From contig CASEGD010000071.1 of assembly GCA_949287345.1 (NCBI GenBank), positions 1-6,234 on the forward strand: 6,234 nucleotides of DNA, written 5' to 3'. The position numbers and the translations under genes are program-made. Positions 1 through 4,652 of the stretch are shown here, one piece after another (the first letter of the stretch is position 1; the number at the start of each line of letters is the position of its first letter). The DNA is from an uncultured Phascolarctobacterium sp. GTDB taxonomy: Bacteria > Bacillota > Negativicutes > Acidaminococcales > Acidaminococcaceae. The notes below the pieces were generated by a model, which saw only the letters and a program-made list of their open reading frames with translations, ran no database searches and was not told the DNA's origin.

Positions 1-34
1 CTTTTTTAAATCGAATGCCTACTACTTTCAGCAA
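1..34 (-). CDS. ricT: PSP1-domain protein RicT/YaaT, N-terminal fragment only
   Basis: Only the first 11 codons are in the window; the gene runs off the left edge. Reading the minus strand from a TTG at 34-32 gives (M)LKVVGIRFKK, which matches from memory the opening of the PSP1-domain family (B. subtilis YaaT/RicT begins with a very similar VVG-RFKKAGK stretch). The start is supported by a strong AAGGAG at 48-43, inside the end of holB, with an 8-base spacer. The TTG lies 5 bases past the holB stop codon. In B. subtilis this protein belongs to the RicA-RicF-RicT (Y-complex) that influences RNase Y-dependent mRNA processing, sporulation and competence; that role here is inferred from homology. 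holB followed by yaaT is a common Bacillota gene order, which supports the call. The remainder of the domain cannot be seen. Confidence 0.72.
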   Translation of the reverse strand, partial: MLKVVGIRFKK

Positions 35-39
35 AATCT

Positions 40-1035
40 TCACTCCTTCCGCAGTAAATCAAGTTTTAGTACAAGCGCCTCCAAAACATTTTTGGCGCTT
101 ACGTTTTTGTTAATGTTCTGCCAGGCTTCCTGCGCTGCATTAACGCTTTGCCTGGTTGTATGTAAAGGCGTGCTTTGGGCTAAACGCTCCAGCGCCGCCA
201 GTATATCCGTGTTGTAAATTTTGTCCGCCGCGCCGCTCTGCAACAGCAAAATATCGCGCAACAGGTACACAAACTGTTCCGTCAATAAAAGCGCCGCCGC
301 ACGGTCGTACTTATCGCCCCAGCCCAAACCGGCAATATGCCCAAACGGGTTTTGCAGCGGCAGTTTCTGCAATAAAGCCAGCGCTTCGTGCCGCAGGTCA
401 AAAATACCGGCTTCCTTAAAAGCCAAAGCCCTTCCGGGCGACCCGCCTGCCAGCGCCGCCAGCACTTTAGCGTTGTCAATAACGCCGTGCGCCTGTAAAA
501 TGCGCTGCACATCATTTAAATCCGGCGCTTCAAACCGCAGGCGCACAACGCGCGACAGCACCGTCGGCAATAACCTCTCCGCCTGCTGCGTGATTAAAAT
601 AAACAGCCAGCCCGGAGGCGGTTCTTCCAGAAGTTTCAGCAAGCTGTTGGCTGCCTCCGCCGTCATCTGCCCCGCGTCGTCGATAATGCACACCTTGTGC
701 GCGGAAAGCACCGGCGCAAACGCGGCCTGTTTTGCCATCTCCTTAACCTGCTCAATCTTGATGTCCTTACCGGCTTCTTCCGCCGTCAGCAGGTAAAAAT
801 CCGGATGGGCAAAGCTGTCGTTGGCAATATCAAACAAGCGGCAGCTTTCGCATAATCCGCACGGGCGCGCGCCCTGCCCTGTACACAAAAAAGTACGCGC
901 AAAATGCAGCGCCAGCATTTTTTTGCCGATGCCGCCCATGCCGTAAAACAAAAGCGCATGCGGACGGCTGCCGGGCAAAAGCAGCTTCTGCAAAAATTCC
1001 TTATTCTGTTGATGCCCCAGCACTTCGTCCCACAT
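40..1035 (-). CDS. holB: DNA polymerase III, delta-prime subunit (clamp loader)
   Basis: A 331-residue protein of the AAA+ clamp-loader family. The delta-prime subunit assembles with DnaX (tau/gamma) and delta to load the beta sliding clamp onto DNA in the cytoplasm. Visible motifs, in order: a P-loop-like G-MGGI-GKK at residues 32-39, with K where ATP-hydrolysing relatives have T or S, as is usual for delta-prime; four cysteines at 51, 59, 62 and 65 forming the zinc module; a Walker B-like stretch IIDDAGQM at 117-124; the conserved AANSLLKLLEEPP at 128-140; and an SRV at 161-163 in place of the usual SRC, keeping the arginine-finger position R162. The ATG at 1035 follows TGAGGT (1045-1040) by 4 bases; this site overlaps the tmk stop codon. 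tmk upstream and ricT downstream match the Bacillota order. The C-terminal collar half is less conserved, but the length is normal. Confidence 0.93.
   Translation of the reverse strand: MWDEVLGHQQNKEFLQKLLLPGSRPHALLFYGMGGIGKKMLALHFARTFLCTGQGARPCGLCESCRLFDIANDSFAHPDFYLLTAEEAGKDIKIEQVKEMAKQAAFAPVLSAHKVCIIDDAGQMTAEAANSLLKLLEEPPPGWLFILITQQAERLLPTVLSRVVRLRFEAPDLNDVQRILQAHGVIDNAKVLAALAGGSPGRALAFKEAGIFDLRHEALALLQKLPLQNPFGHIAGLGWGDKYDRAAALLLTEQFVYLLRDILLLQSGAADKIYNTDILAALERLAQSTPLHTTRQSVNAAQEAWQNINKNVSAKNVLEALVLKLDLLRKE
43..48 (-). promoter_or_regulatory. Ribosome binding site deciding the TTG start of ricT
   Basis: On the minus strand AAGGAG occupies 48-43, just before and touching the holB stop codon (TGA, 42-40). 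Spacing to the TTG at 34-32 is 8 bases, close to ideal. No ATG or GTG in the same frame lies nearby, so this site is the main reason to accept a TTG start. Confidence 0.7.
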
Positions 1036-1039
1036 AACT

Positions 1040-1045
1040 ACCTCA
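1040..1045 (-). promoter_or_regulatory. Ribosome binding site of holB containing the tmk stop codon
   Basis: The minus-strand sequence TGAGGT at 1045-1040 includes the tmk TGA stop (1045-1043) and lies 4 bases before the holB ATG. A ribosome finishing tmk would sit on the holB initiation region, so the two genes are probably translationally coupled. Confidence 0.65.
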
Positions 1046-1666
1046 AATTTTAATAACCGTATTGATAACGCGCAGAATTTCCGCCGTTACCCTGTCCGTA
1101 TCCTGCAATGCGTTAATTTTAAAAATGCGCTGCGGGTATTTTTCCGCCAGCAGCATAAAACCGTTGCGTATTTTGTGCTGAAACTCCAGCCCTGCGTTTT
1201 CGTAACGGTCGTGTACGCCGCGCAGTTCGCGCCTTGCGGCGAGTAAATCCGGGTCGCCGTCAAGCAAAATCGTTAAATCCGGCTGCAAACCGTCCGTGGC
1301 AAATTCGCTTAAAGCGTGGATTGCTTCCAGCGGTAGACCGCGCACAACGCCCTGATAAACTTCGGTCGAATCGCTGAAGCGGTCGCACAAAACAATTTTG
1401 CCAGCCAGCAGCGCCGGTTTAATTACGCGTTCCACATGGTCGGCACGCGCAGCAATGTACAGCAGCGTTTCCGTGCGCGCGTTCATAATCAGTTCCGGGT
1501 CCAGCACAAGCCCGCGCAATGTTTCGGCAAGCCTTGTGCCGCCGGGTTCGCGCGTGCAGATAACCTCGCGCCCCAAACGGCGCAGTTCACTTGCCACACG
1601 CTCAATCTGTGTGGTTTTGCCGCAGCCGTCCGCGCCTTCAAGGCTGATAAAATATCCCTTACTCAT
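1043..1666 (-). CDS. tmk: Thymidylate kinase (dTMP kinase)
   Basis: A 207-residue P-loop kinase, typical in length for bacterial Tmk. It phosphorylates dTMP to dTDP with ATP, the step that both the de novo and salvage routes to dTTP need. Visible motifs: Walker A GADGCGKTT at residues 11-19; TREPGGT at 38-44, the signature that contacts the dTMP phosphate; RTETLLYIAARADHV at 64-78; the DR-F/Y/H motif as DRFSDSTEVYQG at 95-106; and an arginine-rich lid, ARRELRGVHDRYE, around 144-156. The ATG at 1666 directly abuts the decarboxylase TAA stop (1669-1667). No strong Shine-Dalgarno is present: the nearest purine run is GGGTGA, about 8 bases upstream, so initiation may depend on coupling to the upstream gene. 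The stop overlaps the holB ribosome binding site. This makes the three genes a likely operon. Confidence 0.96.
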   Translation of the reverse strand: MSKGYFISLEGADGCGKTTQIERVASELRRLGREVICTREPGGTRLAETLRGLVLDPELIMNARTETLLYIAARADHVERVIKPALLAGKIVLCDRFSDSTEVYQGVVRGLPLEAIHALSEFATDGLQPDLTILLDGDPDLLAARRELRGVHDRYENAGLEFQHKIRNGFMLLAEKYPQRIFKINALQDTDRVTAEILRVINTVIKI

Positions 1667-3118
1667 TTATTTAATCACCCGCAGTTCCGTTAATGTATAA
1701 TCCGCCGGGCCGCTTACGGGCAGCCCAAGCGCCCTCATGCGTTTGCAGTACGCCAAAACATCGGGCGTAACCACTTCACCCGGCCACAGCACCGGTATGC
1801 CGGGCGGGTAAAAGCTGACCTGCTCGGCACAAATTCTGCCCTCTGCCTCATCAAGCGGCACGCTTTCCTTTTCCGCGTCAAATGCCTGCCGCAGAGGCAT
1901 AGCCTGTGTAAAATCCGGCAGTTTGCCGCCGCTTTGCATAGCCAGCGGCTTACGTTTATGCAGCTGCAACTCCGTAAAAACGCTTTTGATTTCGTCCAGC
2001 GCCGTGGTATAATCCGTACCGCCGTCGGCATAAGTTACCAAAAACAGCACGTTGCCCGCGTCCGTCAGTTCCACGGCAACGCCTTCCCTGCGCAGTGCGT
2101 CGCCGACTTCCACACCGGTGTAGCCCCACGCCGCTGTGTTAACCGTCACCTTCGTAGCATCAAAGCCTGCCACGCCGTTTTTGCCAACGCAGCTTTCATC
2201 CAAAAGGCGCAGGCCTTCAAATTTGCCAAGCACCCCGCGCAGCTTGGCCGCAGCCGCCAGCGCCCTGTCAATCAGCGTTTCGCCCTGCACTGCCAAAGTG
2301 TAACGCGCCGCGTCTAAAGAAGCCATCAACAAATAATTGGGGCTGGTTGTCGTCAAAAGGCTCATCACCTCAGCCGCGCGCGCCAAATCAATGCGCCCAC
2401 CCTTAACGTGCAGCAGCGAACACTGCGTCATCGCCCCCAAAATTTTATGCGTACTCTGCGCGCAGGCATCCGCCCCGCACTGCAAAGCAGATGGCGGCAG
2501 CTTTTTGCTGAACCCCAAATGCGGCCCGTGCGCCTCATCAACCAACAGCACGGCGTTGTGCGCGTGCGCAATTTCGGCAATCGCCGCTAAATCCGCCGCC
2601 TGCCCGTAGTAATTAGGGCTTGTTACAAGCACGGCTTTAATATCCGCGTGACGGCTAAAGGCATCTGCCACTGCCTGCGGAGTAATTTGCGTGTTAATGC
2701 CAAAAGCAGCGTCGTATTCCGGCATTACAAACACCGGCTCTAAATTCGCCAACAGCAGTGCGCCCGCCACGCTGCGGTGCGCGTTACGCGGAACCAGCAC
2801 CTTATCGCCTGCACGGCACGCTGCCATCAGCATAGCGTGAATGGCTCCCGTCGTACCGTTAACGGCAAAAAAGCACCTGTCGCTGCCGTAAAGCTGCGCC
2901 GCTAAATCCTGCGCTTCCTTTATATACGTTGCCGGCGCGTGAATGTCGTCCAGCTCGCTCATCAGCGAAACGTCCATCGCCAAAGCGCCCGCGCCCAGTT
3001 CATCGCGCAAAAGCGCAGCCATGCCGCGCCCGCCCTTGTGCCCCGGCGTGTGGAAGGGGTAAACTTTATCGTTTTTATATCTAAGCATCGCTTCAACAAG
3101 CGGCATTCTGCTTTGCAC
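1667..3118 (-). CDS. Orn/Lys/Arg decarboxylase, short SpeA/YaaO type (PLP-dependent)
   Basis: A fold-type I PLP enzyme of the group that contains B. subtilis SpeA (arginine decarboxylase) and YaaO. It would release CO2 from arginine, lysine or ornithine to give agmatine, cadaverine or putrescine. Numbered from the GTG at 3118 (483 residues): PGHKGG at 25-30, a family signature; NGTTGA at 87-92, phosphate-binding; H114, expected to stack on the PLP ring; VDEAHG at 193-198, with D194 facing the pyridine nitrogen; STHK at 222-225, with K225 the Schiff-base lysine; and a C-terminal YPPGIP at 437-442. The long N-terminal wing domain of the roughly 700-residue acid-inducible enzymes is absent. The frame is open back to a GTG at 3166, but that codon lies in a candidate promoter. 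GTG 3118 has GGAGG (3128-3124) 5 bases upstream and gives an N-terminus like the family. ATG 3145 is the alternative. The substrate cannot be told from sequence. tmk follows without a gap. Confidence 0.92.
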   Translation of the reverse strand: MQSRMPLVEAMLRYKNDKVYPFHTPGHKGGRGMAALLRDELGAGALAMDVSLMSELDDIHAPATYIKEAQDLAAQLYGSDRCFFAVNGTTGAIHAMLMAACRAGDKVLVPRNAHRSVAGALLLANLEPVFVMPEYDAAFGINTQITPQAVADAFSRHADIKAVLVTSPNYYGQAADLAAIAEIAHAHNAVLLVDEAHGPHLGFSKKLPPSALQCGADACAQSTHKILGAMTQCSLLHVKGGRIDLARAAEVMSLLTTTSPNYLLMASLDAARYTLAVQGETLIDRALAAAAKLRGVLGKFEGLRLLDESCVGKNGVAGFDATKVTVNTAAWGYTGVEVGDALRREGVAVELTDAGNVLFLVTYADGGTDYTTALDEIKSVFTELQLHKRKPLAMQSGGKLPDFTQAMPLRQAFDAEKESVPLDEAEGRICAEQVSFYPPGIPVLWPGEVVTPDVLAYCKRMRALGLPVSGPADYTLTELRVIK

Positions 3119-3123
3119 AATAA

Positions 3124-3128
3124 CCTCC
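3124..3128 (-). promoter_or_regulatory. Ribosome binding site favouring the GTG 3118 start of the decarboxylase
   Basis: GGAGG on the minus strand at 3128-3124 lies 5 bases before GTG 3118-3116. The upstream candidates, GTG 3166 and ATG 3145, have no comparable purine-rich sequence at the right distance. The resulting N-terminus places a MPL-E-ML segment shortly before the PGHK signature, as in other short-form family members. Confidence 0.6.
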
Positions 3129-3156
3129 GGGGCATAATAACCCATGTTATCTTTAT

Positions 3157-3185
3157 ATTTTATCACAGCGCGCGTGCTAATTAAA
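3157..3185 (-). promoter_or_regulatory. Candidate promoter of the decarboxylase-tmk-holB-ricT operon
   Basis: On the minus strand an extended -10, TG-A-TAAAAT, occupies 3165-3157 (5 of 6 matches to TATAAT plus the TG). A weak -35, TTTAAT, sits at 3185-3180 with a 17-base spacer and overlaps the stop codon of the kinase-like gene. The predicted transcription start is near 3150. That is downstream of GTG 3166, so that codon could not be used on this transcript. The call rests on sequence match alone. Confidence 0.5.
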
Positions 3186-3708
3186 GCATTTTAATCTGCG
3201 CCGCAATTTTCTTAATATCATAAACGCCGTCTATCAAAATATAATCGCAGCCGTGCTTGCGGCACTGGCGCAAATTTTCCGCATTATCGTTAAGCAAAGC
3301 GTCTAAATCGCAGTAATCAGCCAAACGCTGCTCTGCCGCATTGGCGTACCCCCTAATGGCGGCAAAATTATTTTTAATGTAGCCCTCGCTCATAACCAGC
3401 CAGTAACAGGCAATTTCCTTTAAATAAGCAGCGCTAAAATCCCCGCGCCAGTTAAACGGAATGTAGCAGCCTTCAATAATCAGGCTCTGCCGGTTCTCCA
3501 CCGCCGTTTTAACAATCTCTTTAACAATGCCCCACAGGTAAGGCACAAGCGCCTCATCATCTTCCGGCGTTAAATTTGTTGCGCCGCTGCGGATTAAACC
3601 CATTTTTAAATGGTCTACCGATAAATAATTAACGCCATACCGCCGCATTAAATAATCCGCTAAAAGCGTTTTACCGGTATGGCTAGCCCCGCTGATTAAA
3701 ATTACCAT
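3181..3708 (-). CDS. P-loop small-molecule-kinase-like protein, function unknown
   Basis: A 175-residue soluble protein with a clear Walker A, GASHTGKT, at residues 7-14. Other conserved-looking blocks are LSVDHLKMGLIR at 29-40 (D32 is a candidate substrate or metal ligand), LIIEGCYIPFNW at 76-87 (E79 at the end of a Walker B-like strand), and DNAENLRQC at 141-149. This combination fits a family of short nucleoside/adenylate-kinase-like P-loop proteins common in gut Bacillota and usually labelled adenylate kinase, 2-phosphoglycerate kinase or hypothetical. It lacks the normal adenylate kinase lid and the shikimate kinase motifs, so I do not assign a substrate. The ATG at 3708 is preceded by a full AAGGAGG (3720-3714) with a 5-base spacer. 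The gene has its own candidate promoter and is divergent from the acetyltransferase gene. Its base composition looks more AT-rich than the decarboxylase next to it. Whether it is cotranscribed with the decarboxylase is unclear. Confidence 0.85.
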   Translation of the reverse strand: MVILISGASHTGKTLLADYLMRRYGVNYLSVDHLKMGLIRSGATNLTPEDDEALVPYLWGIVKEIVKTAVENRQSLIIEGCYIPFNWRGDFSAAYLKEIACYWLVMSEGYIKNNFAAIRGYANAAEQRLADYCDLDALLNDNAENLRQCRKHGCDYILIDGVYDIKKIAAQIKML

Positions 3709-3729
3709 AAAAACCTCCTTATTTTTATT

Positions 3730-3738
3730 ATTGTACCA
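3730..3738 (-). promoter_or_regulatory. Candidate extended -10 promoter of the kinase-like gene
   Basis: The minus strand reads TG-G-TACAAT at 3738-3730, a 5 of 6 match to TATAAT with the extended-10 TG. No good -35 is found 16 to 18 bases upstream. The predicted start near 3723 would give a leader of only about 15 bases that begins just before the AAGGAGG at 3720-3714. Confidence 0.5.
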
Positions 3739-3747
3739 TATAAAAGA

Positions 3748-3776
3748 TTTAATTTGCGCTCTTGCTATGCTAAAAT
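3748..3776 (+). promoter_or_regulatory. Candidate promoter of the nat-cca unit
   Basis: An extended -10, TG-C-TAAAAT, lies at 3768-3776 (5 of 6 matches plus TG), with a weak -35 TTTAAT at 3748-3753 and a 17-base spacer. The -35 hexamer and -10 hexamer are identical to those proposed for the decarboxylase promoter on the other strand. Transcription would begin near 3783, leaving a leader of about 35 bases to the preferred GTG start. It is back to back with the kinase-like promoter. Confidence 0.5.
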
Positions 3777-3802
3777 TAAGGTAGGGAAGTTAGCAAATGA
3801 TG

Positions 3803-3809
3803 AGGGAGG
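3803..3809 (+). promoter_or_regulatory. Ribosome binding site deciding the GTG start of nat
   Basis: AGGGAGG at 3803-3809 lies 8 bases before GTG 3818-3820, near-ideal spacing. The two upstream ATG codons (3797 and 3800) have only a poor AGGGAA about 8 to 14 bases ahead, and the good site would fall inside their reading frame. Confidence 0.65.
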
Positions 3810-3817
3810 CGGTAACT

Positions 3818-4645
3818 GTGAAACTGCGCAGCAAACCGATGACCAGAGAACAAATTAAACAATACCTGCACAAATTGCAGCTGGCTGATTTTGAGCCGCA
3901 GCCCGACCTTGCCACGCTGCAAAAGCTGCACGACGCGCATTTAAAATACATTCCGTATGATAATTTTGACTGCCTGAACAGCAAAATCACCTCGCTGAAA
4001 CGCGAAGATATGTTTGACAAGCTGATTATGCACAACCGCGGCGGCATCTGCTTTGAACTGAACGGCATTTACGCGTGGCTCTTAGAATCGGTGGGTTTTA
4101 ACTTTGTCAGCTTCGCCGGGCGCTTTATTAACAAAATTAACGTGTACCAAATGCGCCAGCACCGCAACATGTGCGTAACTATCGGCGGCAAGCGCTACAT
4201 TACCGATGTGGGCGTTAACAGCGAAAGCCCGCGCATACCGCTTTTGCTGGAAGAAAACCGCGTGCAGAGCGACGGCATCAGCCAGTATAAATTCACGCGC
4301 GACGAATTTTGGGGCTGGCTGCTGTGGCAGAAGGAAAAAGGCAAACCATGGAAGCGTATGCTGGGCTTTACCGAAGAACCGCAGCTTGAAAAAGATTACG
4401 TCTTCCCGTCCTTCTGGTGCGACGCTCATCCCGATTCTCCTTTCAATAAAGAAAAAGAACTTTCCATCTTCCGCGAAGACTGCAACATCACCATCCGCGG
4501 CAACTATTTAAAATTTTACCTGGGCGGCAAAGTTAAATACCGCTACAAAATAAAAAACGGCGCCGATTTAAAAGAAGTACTGTGGGAATACTTCGGCATC
4601 AACGTCGAATACCAGCTAAAAGATGATGGTATGGATTATGAATGA
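3818..4645 (+). CDS. nat: Arylamine N-acetyltransferase (NAT family)
   Basis: From GTG 3818 the product is 275 residues, the normal size for bacterial NATs. The family moves an acetyl or other acyl group from CoA to arylamines, hydrazines or related amines through a cysteine thioester in the cytoplasm. The complete catalytic triad is visible: C78 in RGGICFELNG (74-83), H115 in QHRNMCVTIGG (114-124), and D130 in RYITDVG (126-132). The HPDSPF motif at 204-209 matches the conserved NAT segment at the start of the third domain. Substitutions stand out: DVG is followed by V-N instead of the common F-G, and the early segment reads PYDNFD where many NATs have PFENL. The physiological substrate is not deducible; the family is known for acetylating drugs such as 5-aminosalicylate, isoniazid and sulfonamides. 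The stop codon lies inside the cca ribosome binding site, so the pair is probably coupled. The gene appears lower in GC than cca. Alternative starts are ATG 3797 and ATG 3839. Confidence 0.9.
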   Translation: MKLRSKPMTREQIKQYLHKLQLADFEPQPDLATLQKLHDAHLKYIPYDNFDCLNSKITSLKREDMFDKLIMHNRGGICFELNGIYAWLLESVGFNFVSFAGRFINKINVYQMRQHRNMCVTIGGKRYITDVGVNSESPRIPLLLEENRVQSDGISQYKFTRDEFWGWLLWQKEKGKPWKRMLGFTEEPQLEKDYVFPSFWCDAHPDSPFNKEKELSIFREDCNITIRGNYLKFYLGGKVKYRYKIKNGADLKEVLWEYFGINVEYQLKDDGMDYE

Positions 4646-4648
4646 GGT
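4643..4648 (+). promoter_or_regulatory. Ribosome binding site of cca containing the nat stop codon
   Basis: TGAGGT at 4643-4648 includes the nat TGA (4643-4645) and precedes ATG 4653 by 4 bases. This favours ATG 4653 over the in-frame upstream ATGs at 4623, 4626 and 4638, which lie inside nat and lack a comparable site. Confidence 0.65.
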
Positions 4649-4652
4649 AAGT

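Noticed and set aside
161..163. Reading holB as an ATP-hydrolysing DnaX because of its P-loop
   Set aside because: The P-loop ends GKK rather than GKT/GKS, the length is 331 residues, and the position next to tmk and ricT is that of delta-prime.
221..796. Long plus-strand open frame opposite holB (191 codons)
   Set aside because: It is antisense to a strongly supported holB with intact motifs, its translation is rich in S, C and R with no domain, and it has no ribosome binding site. It is a shadow of a GC-biased gene.
3146..3180. GCGCGC run after the kinase-like gene as a terminator hairpin
   Set aside because: The self-complementary GCGCGC leaves no loop for a stable hairpin, and the following AT-rich part fits a -10 element instead.
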